Of a stretch of 5,708 bases of DNA, positions 1 to 5,228 are shown piece by piece (the first letter of the stretch is position 1; the number at the start of each line of letters is the position of its first letter). Position numbers and translations under genes: made by a program. The notes below the pieces were generated by a model, which made no database searches, had not been told where the DNA came from, and saw nothing but the letters and a program-made list of their open reading frames with translations. Source of the stretch: JASJHI01 sp965371355 (GTDB lineage Bacteria; Actinomycetota; Acidimicrobiia; Acidimicrobiales; Ilumatobacteraceae); assembly GCA_965371355.1 (NCBI GenBank), contig CBDUYD010000180.1, forward strand, positions 1 through 5,708, written 5' to 3'.

Positions 1-318
1 AGCGCGTCGACGGAGCCGGGCGGCCCGTGTGCGTCGAACGGCACGTACTCGGTGCACAACGTGTTGGTCGAGACCAAGGGCAACAAGGTCCTCGCCTACG
101 TGTCCTGGTACTGGGACGGGATGCTCGTCCTCGACGTCAGCGATCCGTACAACCCGGTCGAGGTAGCCCGCTACCTCGACACATCTGGGCCGAACGATGG
201 TCTGGCCAACGACATCTGGGGAATCTACAAGGAGCCGAACAGCCCGTCCTTCTACGGTTCTGACCGCAACGGCGGTCTGTACATCTTCCAACTGAAGGGC
301 AAGGGACGCATCAAGTAG
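1..318 (+). CDS. LVIVD-repeat protein, C-terminal part (5' end outside window)
   Basis: The reading frame is open from the first base to a TAG at 316-318, giving 105 visible residues; the true start lies upstream. The segment VHNVLVETKGNKVLAYVSWY is followed by WDGMLVLDVSDPYNPVEVARY, which matches the LVIVD repeat (a hydrophobic strand ending in LDVSDP-NPVEV, as in beta-propeller-like surface proteins). A second, partial repeat follows (NDIWGIY ... YGSDRNGGLYIFQL), and the protein ends in a basic tail, KGKGRIK. Proteins with this repeat are usually large, secreted or surface-attached, and of unknown biochemical role. No signal peptide can be assessed here. The gene converges on the CopC-CopD gene with a strong hairpin between them, so it is probably not part of the copper locus. 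The family call is fairly sure; the function is unknown. Confidence 0.8.
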   Translation, partial: SASTEPGGPCASNGTYSVHNVLVETKGNKVLAYVSWYWDGMLVLDVSDPYNPVEVARYLDTSGPNDGLANDIWGIYKEPNSPSFYGSDRNGGLYIFQLKGKGRIK

Positions 319-339
319 TGATCCCGACTTCGTAGCGTT

Positions 340-377
340 CGCGTCCTGCACTCCGGATCCCCAGGGTGCGGGACGTG
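340..377. terminator. Hairpin between convergent genes, probable bidirectional terminator
   Basis: Bases 340-353 pair with 364-377 to give a 14-bp stem (three G-T wobbles) around a 10-base loop at 354-363. On the plus strand a short TTTT run follows at 382-385. It sits 22 bases after the LVIVD gene stop and 45 bases beyond the CopC-CopD gene stop, where a terminator for both transcripts is expected. Termination itself is inferred. Confidence 0.7.
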
Positions 378-421
378 CGCGTTTTCGTGACGGGTTCGTG
401 TCGCCGGAGCCGTCGGCGTGC

Positions 422-1933
422 TCAGGAAGCGGCCGCCACCAGCCACGCGGTGACGACGACGACGAATGCGAGCAGGATCGCCTCGGCGGTCACCGTCGAT
501 CGGAGCTCGGCGGCGAGTTCCTCGTCGTCCGGGGCGGCTTCGAGCGCCGGGAGGAGGACGAAGTGGTTGTAGGCGCCGCCGCCTGCGGCGATCGCGACCG
601 CGACGGTCTTGAGCAGCAGGATCCTCCCCCACTCGGTGCCGGTCAGCTCGCCGAACGAGTCGAGCACCAACACCGCCATCAAGAGGCCCGCACCGGCGAC
701 GGCGATCAGCGCCACCGTGGCCACCGACGAGAACCGCACGATCAGTTCGGTGGCTCTCGTCGGGCGACCGCGCCTGTAGCGCCACCATGTCACCGATGCC
801 ATCGCGATCACACCGCCGGCCCACACGGATCCAGCAGCGATGTGCACGCTGTTGAGCAGGGCGTGCAGCAGGCGCGGACCCTTGCTCACCGTGTGGCCGT
901 CGAACCAGAACGATGCCAGGATCGCTGCTGCTCCCGCGAGGGCCCATCTCGATGAGGCCGGATCCCAGCGGTCGGGGCGGACCGACCGCTCGCCGGTGAC
1001 GGTCTGGTGGGGCGCTTCGAGCACCGCGGCAGAGAGCGAGTAGGTCGGCCTACGAGTGCCGGCGTCCGATGTCGCCACGATCCCGCCGGCGATCGCCAGA
1101 CCACCGACCAGCCGGAGCGTCATCGCGAGGCCCGGAACTTCGAGGAGGCTGCTCAGCGAGGCGCCTCCAGCCCTCACGAGGCCGACGAACTCGAGAAGGG
1201 CCCCGAGGGCCACGATCAGGCCGAGTGTGCGGAGCACGCTGAGGCCGGTACGGATCTCGCTGCGCGACCCTCGCAGCGTGGTCGCCATGAATGCCATCCC
1301 GCCGAGCACGAGGACGACGGCGAGAAGCCCGGCGGCGCGACCGGTGAGCCCGATCAACTCGCCGGGTCGCGTCGTGTCGATCGCCAGGAACTCGTCGAGG
1401 CTCGGCGTCGATTCGGCCGGCGGAGGCAACGCTTGGGTGTCCTCGACGAGAGGCGCCACCTCGCCGAGCGAAGCATCCGGCGCGGCCGGGGCGAGGGTAG
1501 CGGCGGGGGCGGTCACCGAGAACGCGAACGACCCGTCGATCGGATGGGCGTCGGGCGCCTGCACGCTCCACCGCACGCCCACCTGCCCGCCGGCGAGCGG
1601 AGGCTCGAAGGTCAGTACGAACGTCTGGCCGTCGTCGGTCGTCACCGCGGACGGTTGGCGGATCTCGCCCGATGAGTCGAGCGCTGTGAACTCATCGCCG
1701 ACGGGGATCGCAGGGCCGGTGAACGCGATCACCACCTCGCCGACGGGATCGACGAGAACCTCCCCGTCTCCGGGTGTGGACGACTCGAATCCGGTATGGG
1801 CGCTCGCCGCGGTCGGTCCGATCAGCACGACGAAGACGCCGATGAGCAGCGCCGCCAGGGCGCCGGACAGCAGGCGAGGTTTCTGCCTCGAATGCGCGGC
1901 GCGGGAGGGTTCCGTCAGGGGGGTGACACACAC
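422..1933 (-). CDS. CopC-CopD fusion copper resistance/transport protein
   Basis: A 503-residue protein carrying a periplasm-side CopC domain and a CopD membrane domain in one chain. Residues 20-45 are a signal peptide (basic start, long hydrophobic stretch, ending ASA). Cleavage there would make His46 the first mature residue, as in CopC, where the amino-terminal His helps bind Cu(II). The CopC domain runs to about 142; the conserved PDAHPIDGSF motif supplies Asp128 and His130, the other two expected Cu(II) ligands. A Pro/Ala-rich linker (about 143-190) leads to about eight membrane segments. The CopD part includes FDGHTVSKG and HIAAGSVWAGG with conserved His347, His357 and His364, and a late GGGAYNHFVL segment. 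I chose the GTG at 1933 because a -10-like TAGATT overlapping a palindromic operator lies 8 bases upstream. An in-frame ATG at 1975 would put the operator inside the gene. CopC-CopD proteins are known in copper tolerance or uptake; the direction of transport here is not certain. Confidence 0.9.
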   Translation of the reverse strand: MCVTPLTEPSRAAHSRQKPRLLSGALAALLIGVFVVLIGPTAASAHTGFESSTPGDGEVLVDPVGEVVIAFTGPAIPVGDEFTALDSSGEIRQPSAVTTDDGQTFVLTFEPPLAGGQVGVRWSVQAPDAHPIDGSFAFSVTAPAATLAPAAPDASLGEVAPLVEDTQALPPPAESTPSLDEFLAIDTTRPGELIGLTGRAAGLLAVVLVLGGMAFMATTLRGSRSEIRTGLSVLRTLGLIVALGALLEFVGLVRAGGASLSSLLEVPGLAMTLRLVGGLAIAGGIVATSDAGTRRPTYSLSAAVLEAPHQTVTGERSVRPDRWDPASSRWALAGAAAILASFWFDGHTVSKGPRLLHALLNSVHIAAGSVWAGGVIAMASVTWWRYRRGRPTRATELIVRFSSVATVALIAVAGAGLLMAVLVLDSFGELTGTEWGRILLLKTVAVAIAAGGGAYNHFVLLPALEAAPDDEELAAELRSTVTAEAILLAFVVVVTAWLVAAAS

Positions 1934-1941
1934 GAGCGGCC

Positions 1942-1962
1942 AATCTACGACGTGGCGTCGTA
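1942..1962 (-). promoter_or_regulatory. Operator 1 plus -10 box for the CopC-CopD gene
   Basis: Bases 1946-1962 form an interrupted palindrome, TACGAC-GTGGC-GTCGTA. Read on the minus strand, its last two bases begin a TAGATT hexamer (1947 down to 1942), a TANNNT -10 box, and GTG follows 8 bases later at 1933. A bound repressor would cover the -10. The palindrome is repeated before the metallochaperone gene at 3731-3747 with the same arms. BlaI/MecI/CopY repressors bind interrupted palindromes with TAC...GTA arms, so the neighbouring BlaI-like gene is the obvious candidate regulator. No clear -35 was found. Confidence 0.72.
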
Positions 1963-2026
1963 CGTTCCACGGCATCGGATCGACTTTCTTGCACGACCCC
2001 TGCGACGCCCCGGGAGCACGGCGGGT

Positions 2027-2032
2027 TAGGGT
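2027..2032 (+). promoter_or_regulatory. Likely -10 box of the repressor/protease operon (leaderless)
   Basis: TAGGGT fits the actinobacterial TANNNT -10 pattern and ends 6 bases before the GTG at 2039, so transcription would begin at or next to the start codon. There is no Shine-Dalgarno sequence before that GTG, which supports a leaderless transcript. No convincing -35 was seen, and no complete copy of the TACGAC-N5-GTCGTA operator overlaps this promoter. Confidence 0.5.
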
Positions 2033-2038
2033 GCCCGC

Positions 2039-2392
2039 GTGACACGACGACCCGATGGCGCTCTGGAGACCGACGTGATGCGGATCCTCTGGGCCAACGA
2101 CGCGCCGATGTCGCCGGCGGAGGTTCTCGATGATCTCGACGCCGGGCTCGCCTACACGAGCATCGCTACGGTGCTCAACCGCCTCTGCCAGAAGGGGCTC
2201 GTCAGCCGGCGACCCTCCGGTCGCAAGTTCTTGTACCAGACGACGGCCACCGAAGCTGATCTCACGGGCCAACGAATCAACTCCCTCCTCGATGCCGTCG
2301 GAGACCGTCGAGCCGCACTCAGCGGATTCTTGAACACGCTGAACGACGATGATGCCGATGTACTCCGCGCATTGCTCGAGGACTCGAATTGA
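2039..2392 (+). CDS. BlaI/MecI/CopY-family transcriptional repressor
   Basis: A 117-residue protein, the usual length for this family. Residues 8-67 form the winged-helix DNA-binding domain: LETDVMRILWAN, then MSPAEVLDDL, then the recognition-helix region AYTSIATVLNRLCQKGLV, and the wing SRRPSGRKFLYQ. The C-terminal part (about 70-117) is helical and would carry the dimer interface. The CxC-rich copper-binding tail of enterococcal CopY is absent; the only cysteine is Cys50, so direct copper sensing of the CopY kind is unlikely. The start is a GTG just after a TAGGGT -10 box. It overlaps the M56 peptidase gene by 4 bases, the standard BlaI-BlaR1-like pairing in which the membrane protease triggers repressor inactivation. 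Probable targets are the two matching palindromes at 1946-1962 and 3731-3747; this is inference from position and symmetry. Confidence 0.92.
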   Translation: MTRRPDGALETDVMRILWANDAPMSPAEVLDDLDAGLAYTSIATVLNRLCQKGLVSRRPSGRKFLYQTTATEADLTGQRINSLLDAVGDRRAALSGFLNTLNDDDADVLRALLEDSN

Positions 2393-3264
2393 CCCTGTTC
2401 TTCGCGCTCCCGCTGATCGGCACGATCGCCGCGGCCTTTCTCGCGACGGCTCTTCACCGCCGTCTCAGCCCCGACCTCGCGGCGAAGACGACGGCGATCG
2501 CACTGGCCACGCTGATGCTCGCAGCCGTTCCCACCTTGTGGCTCATCGGATGGAGCGGGCTGAGGCACCTCGGTCTTCGAAGCCCGCTCACCGATTGGTC
2601 GCAACACCTGCTGCCGACGATGGGCCCCACGGGTGCAGTCGTCGGGATGGCCGCGTTGGGGCTGATGTTGGTCGGCGGGGTTCGCACGTTCTGTCTGCTC
2701 CGTCGCCATCGCAATCTGCGCGCCACTCGGCCCGCGGAGGTCGAGATCCTGCCGACCACCGCGGTGTTCGCGTTCACGCTGCCGGGTCGGGCCGGAAACA
2801 TCGTGTTGTCCGAGGGCCTCGTCAGCGCGCTCGACGAGCGCGAGTTGCAGGCGGTTCTGGCTCACGAGCGTGCCCACGCACGGCACCGGCACGATCGCTA
2901 TCTCTTGCTCGGCTCACTGGCGAGCGCGCTGCTTCCGATGATCAGGCCGCTCGCGCAACGTCTCGAGTTCTCCCTCGAACGCTGGGCCGACGACGATGCT
3001 GCGCTCGAGATCGCCGACCGGCGGCTCGTCGCCACCGTGATCGCCCGCGTCGCCGTCGCAGGTTCCCAGCCGTTGCCATCGGCGTTGGGCATCGCTCGCC
3101 TCGGCGCGGCTGCGCGGGCCGAGTCGCTTCTGGTTCCGGCACCGCAGGAGGGTGTGGCGACTCCGGTCTTCGTGATCAGCGGCCTCGCGCTGGCGTTGAC
3201 GATCGCTTCGGCCGTCTTCCAACTCCATCACACGGCGATGTTCGGCGCGACGCTCCTGGGCTGA
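2389..3264 (+). CDS. M56-family (BlaR1/MecR1-like) membrane metallopeptidase
   Basis: A 291-residue membrane protein with the zinc-protease motif HERAH at 159-163 (two His ligands and the catalytic Glu160) and a downstream ERWADDDA at 197-204, whose Glu197 is the likely third zinc ligand. Hydrophobic segments lie at about 2-20, 36-54, 83-98, 171-184 and 258-277. The stretch before the active site, FTLPGRAGNIVLSEGLV, is typical of M56 proteins. There is no C-terminal penicillin-binding sensor domain as in BlaR1/MecR1, so the signal is not a beta-lactam by that route. The start is a TTG within the overlap TTGA with the repressor stop; GAGGA at 2378-2382, six bases upstream, is a good ribosome binding site and supports it. 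Translational coupling with the repressor is likely. The family role is signal-dependent relief of repression; what it senses here is unknown, with copper or envelope stress suggested by context. Confidence 0.9.
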   Translation: MTLFFALPLIGTIAAAFLATALHRRLSPDLAAKTTAIALATLMLAAVPTLWLIGWSGLRHLGLRSPLTDWSQHLLPTMGPTGAVVGMAALGLMLVGGVRTFCLLRRHRNLRATRPAEVEILPTTAVFAFTLPGRAGNIVLSEGLVSALDERELQAVLAHERAHARHRHDRYLLLGSLASALLPMIRPLAQRLEFSLERWADDDAALEIADRRLVATVIARVAVAGSQPLPSALGIARLGAAARAESLLVPAPQEGVATPVFVISGLALALTIASAVFQLHHTAMFGATLLG

Positions 3265-3282
3265 TCATCTCGTCAGCCCGGG
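3255..3282. terminator. Hairpin between convergent protease and metallochaperone genes
   Basis: Bases 3255-3264 pair with 3273-3282 in a 10-bp GC-rich stem with one T-G wobble and an 8-base loop. The left arm contains the stop codon of the M56 gene. No T-run follows on either strand, which is common for high-GC terminators. It lies between two convergent stop codons 30 bases apart, so it could end both transcripts. Confidence 0.6.
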
Positions 3283-3294
3283 ATCGGCCCGCCG

Positions 3295-3720
3295 TCAGAG
3301 CGTCGTGAACTGCTTGATCGTCGCGATCCTCCGGTTGATCTCCGGAAGGCAGCAGACGCCGGCCGGGTGGAGATGTTCGCAGGCGCACTGCCCCTTCGCC
3401 GCCGCGCGACCGATTGCCTGAACGATCGTGCTCACTCCGTTCGTCTCGAGATCGGTGGCGAGGCAGAAGGTGGTGACGGCGAAGCAGAAGCACACCGGCT
3501 CGGGCATCGAGGGGCCCTTCTCACCGACGCGCGCGACGACTTCGTCCTCGTCGATCACGTCACTTCCGAGGTAGAACACGACCCGACAGCCCCCGGTCGA
3601 GCAGTACCGCCAGCTACCGCCTGCGGCGTCGGGCCGATGAGGCCTGACCGGGGCGACGCCCACGGTCGGGCCCGTCTCGCCACACCGTGGGCATCGCTCG
3701 CCGGCGGCCGCGCGTCGCAT
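3295..3720 (-). CDS. CopZ-N-like zinc/[2Fe-2S] copper metallochaperone
   Basis: A 141-residue cysteine-rich, soluble protein. Residues 10-45 look like a zinc-ribbon (CPRCG at 10-14, then WRYC ending at Cys40 and Cys45, followed by RVVFYL). Residues 77-128 fit the BFD-like [2Fe-2S] module: CFCF (Cys77, Cys79), CAC (Cys112, Cys114) and GVCCLPEI (Cys123, Cys124). This order is that of the N-terminal domain of Archaeoglobus CopZ, which carries zinc and a [2Fe-2S] cluster and is proposed to reduce Cu(II) to Cu(I) before handing it on. The C-terminal MxCxxC copper-binding domain of full CopZ is absent, so this is a stand-alone N-domain. The ATG at 3720 follows a TAGGAT -10 box by 6 bases, so the mRNA is probably leaderless. 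A palindromic operator overlaps that promoter and matches the one before the CopC-CopD gene, which supports a shared copper role. Exact cluster ligands are not certain. Confidence 0.85.
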   Translation of the reverse strand: MRRAAAGERCPRCGETGPTVGVAPVRPHRPDAAGGSWRYCSTGGCRVVFYLGSDVIDEDEVVARVGEKGPSMPEPVCFCFAVTTFCLATDLETNGVSTIVQAIGRAAAKGQCACEHLHPAGVCCLPEINRRIATIKQFTTL

Positions 3721-3726
3721 GATCTC

Positions 3727-3748
3727 ATCCTACGACACGGCGTCGTAG
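3727..3748 (-). promoter_or_regulatory. Operator 2 plus -10 box for the metallochaperone gene
   Basis: Bases 3731-3747 are TACGAC-ACGGC-GTCGTA, extended by a C-G pair at 3730 and 3748. On the minus strand the last arm runs into TAGGAT (3732 down to 3727), a TANNNT -10 box, and ATG follows after 6 bases at 3720. Aligned with operator 1 in the same orientation, 17 of 21 positions are identical, including the overlap with the -10. It also lies 82 bases upstream of the MFS gene and might influence it. Regulator identity (the BlaI-like protein) is inferred. Confidence 0.75.
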
Positions 3749-3778
3749 TAGATTGGACACAGTCGGGCCCCACCTTCC

Positions 3779-3798
3779 TCAAGTAACTACTTGATAAT
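3779..3798 (+). promoter_or_regulatory. Second palindrome and -10-like box upstream of the MFS gene
   Basis: Bases 3779-3794 are a perfect 7+2+7 palindrome (TCAAGTA-AC-TACTTGA). It overlaps a GATAAT hexamer at 3793-3798 that resembles a -10 box for the MFS gene. Its arms differ from the TACGAC operators, so a different regulator would be expected, and no gene for one is in this window. An alternative inverted repeat, ACTAC (3786-3790) and GTAGT (3802-3806), shares part of it. No -35 at good spacing was found, so the promoter call is weak although the palindrome itself is plain. Confidence 0.4.
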
Positions 3799-3811
3799 GG
3801 GGTAGTCTCTC

Positions 3812-3817
3812 GGAGGT
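3812..3817 (+). promoter_or_regulatory. Ribosome binding site of the MFS gene
   Basis: GGAGGT is a strong Shine-Dalgarno sequence, but it ends 12 bases before the GTG at 3830, longer than usual. The ATG at 3823 is at a better distance but is in another frame that stops within 12 codons, and a stop at 3803-3805 closes the MFS frame upstream. GTG 3830 therefore remains the best start, with GTG 3845 as alternative. Confidence 0.5.
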
Positions 3818-3829
3818 GCGCGATGGATT

Positions 3830-5131
3830 GTGCGAGAACCGGACGTGACCACACCTGAGACGCCCGACTCCGAGATCGCTGCAAACGCCGGCATCCGTCT
3901 CGGGCTGAAGGAGAATCTGGGCCAGTTCGCACTGCTCGTCGCCATCAATGCGCTCGTCGGCGGCATGATCGGCCAGGAGCGGACGGTGATCCCGCTGCTC
4001 GCCGAGGACGAGTTCGGACTGACCAGATTCACCGGCGCGATGACGTTCATCGCCGCATTCGGCATCGTCAAGGCGATCACCAACTTCTTCGCCGGAACGT
4101 TGTCGGATCGATACGGTCGCAAGCCCGTCCTCGTCGCCGGATGGATCGTCGCCGTCCCGATCCCGCTGCTGTTGATGTGGGCGCCGACGTGGGGCTGGGT
4201 GATCTTCGCCAATGTGCTCCTCGGCATCAACCAGGGACTCACCTGGTCGACGACGGTGATCATGAAGATCGACCTCGTCGGTCCCAAGCGCCGGGGGCTG
4301 GCGATGGGGTTCAACGAGGCGGCCGGCTACGGCGCCGTCGCACTCACTGCCTTGGCCACCGGCTACATCGCGCAACGGAGCGGGCTGCGCCCCGAGCCGT
4401 TCTTCCTCGGGCTGGCCTTCGCCGGTCTCGGGCTCGGTCTGTCGGTGCTGTTCGTGAGAGAGACACGGCCGTTTGCCCTTCACGAGGCCGCCATCCATCC
4501 CGCGGCCGACGGTGACGTCGATGACCGGCTCACCGACCGCCAGATCTTCGTCCTCACCAGCTTCCGTGAGAAGGCACTCTCTTCGGCCTGCCAGGCGGGG
4601 CTCGTCAACAACTTGAACGACGGCCTCGCGTGGGGGCTGTTCCCGATCTTCTTCGCCGCCGCAGGTCTCTCGGTCGGGCGTATCGGCGTGCTCGCCGCGA
4701 TCTATCCGGCGGTCTGGGGCCTCGGTCAGCTCTACACCGGCGCGCTCTCCGATCGCATCGGTCGCAAGCCGCTGATCGCCGGCGGGATGTTCACGCAGGC
4801 CGTCGCGATCGCCTGGATGGCCGCGGTCAGCGGCTTTTGGCCGTGGTTCCTCGGCGCCGCGTTGCTCGGTGCCGGAACCGCGATGGTCTACCCGACCCTC
4901 CTGGCCTCGATAGGCGATGTCGCACACCCTGCCTGGCGGGCCCGCGCGGTGGGCGTCTACCGGCTGTGGCGCGATGCCGGCTTCGCCGTCGGCGCGCTGT
5001 TCGCGGGGGTGATCGCCGACCTCGTCTCGATCGAGGCCGCGATCTACGCGGTTGCCCTGCTGACCGCTCTGTCCGGGATGGTCGTGGTCGTTCGGATGTA
5101 CGAGACACATCCTCCGGCAGATCGCGATTGA
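3830..5131 (+). CDS. Major facilitator superfamily (MFS) transporter
   Basis: A 433-residue inner-membrane protein of the usual 12-helix MFS length. The MFS motif A appears twice, in the loop after helix 2 (GTLSDRYGRKP, 89-99) and at the matching place in the second half (GALSDRIGRKP, 304-314), showing the two-fold repeat. A polar loop at about 212-245 separates the halves. The amino-terminal 30 residues are hydrophilic and probably cytoplasmic. Distinct segments include GQERTVIPLLA (48-58) and NNLNDGLAWGLFPIFF (260-275). The substrate cannot be told from sequence. The gene is divergent from the metallochaperone gene, sharing a 109-base regulatory gap with operator 2, so a part in metal handling is possible. 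However, no His/Met/Cys-rich metal site stands out, and a drug or metabolite exporter is equally open. The start is GTG 3830, chosen because a stop lies 25 bases upstream in frame. Confidence 0.88.
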   Translation: MREPDVTTPETPDSEIAANAGIRLGLKENLGQFALLVAINALVGGMIGQERTVIPLLAEDEFGLTRFTGAMTFIAAFGIVKAITNFFAGTLSDRYGRKPVLVAGWIVAVPIPLLLMWAPTWGWVIFANVLLGINQGLTWSTTVIMKIDLVGPKRRGLAMGFNEAAGYGAVALTALATGYIAQRSGLRPEPFFLGLAFAGLGLGLSVLFVRETRPFALHEAAIHPAADGDVDDRLTDRQIFVLTSFREKALSSACQAGLVNNLNDGLAWGLFPIFFAAAGLSVGRIGVLAAIYPAVWGLGQLYTGALSDRIGRKPLIAGGMFTQAVAIAWMAAVSGFWPWFLGAALLGAGTAMVYPTLLASIGDVAHPAWRARAVGVYRLWRDAGFAVGALFAGVIADLVSIEAAIYAVALLTALSGMVVVVRMYETHPPADRD

Positions 5132-5202
5132 CCGACCGCCGGTTTCGAGATGGTCGCCCACGAGGTCGGTGACGAGTCCGCGCACCACACCCATTGGTTC
5201 GT

Positions 5203-5220
5203 CGCCGAGCTCCCTTGGCG
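5203..5220. terminator. Small hairpin between convergent MFS and VOC genes
   Basis: Bases 5203-5209 pair with 5214-5220 (7 bp, one G-T wobble) around a CTCC tetraloop. It lies in the 97-base gap between the two convergent stop codons. No T-run follows on either strand. It is a modest terminator candidate; the rest of this gap shows nothing else that I can support. Confidence 0.35.
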
Positions 5221-5228
5221 CGGCGGCA

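Noticed and set aside
1942..1968. GGAAC on the minus strand (1968 down to 1964) as an ECF-sigma -35 before the CopC-CopD gene
   Set aside because: Spacing to any ECF-like -10 is poor, and the same element is missing before the metallochaperone gene, which otherwise shares the promoter layout.
1056..2042. A 328-codon plus-strand frame opposite the CopC-CopD gene
   Set aside because: Ser/Thr/Pro/Arg-rich composition without motifs; shadow of the convincing minus-strand gene.
1976..2272. Upstream extension of the CopC-CopD frame to 616 residues
   Set aside because: The extra residues lie antisense to the repressor gene, precede the signal peptide and would read through both promoters; they resemble no known domain.
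2349..3308. A 319-codon plus-strand frame overlapping the M56 gene
   Set aside because: Arg-rich, motif-free product in an alternative frame; the M56 frame contains HExxH and membrane segments.
3367..3786. A 139-codon plus-strand frame opposite the metallochaperone gene
   Set aside because: No recognisable domain and no ribosome binding site; the opposite strand has the ordered cysteine motifs.
3779..5194. A 471-codon open frame on the minus strand opposite the MFS gene
   Set aside because: Its product is a hydrophilic Arg/Glu/Asp/Gly-rich string with no domain, the usual antisense shadow of a high-GC gene, while the plus strand encodes a clear MFS protein.
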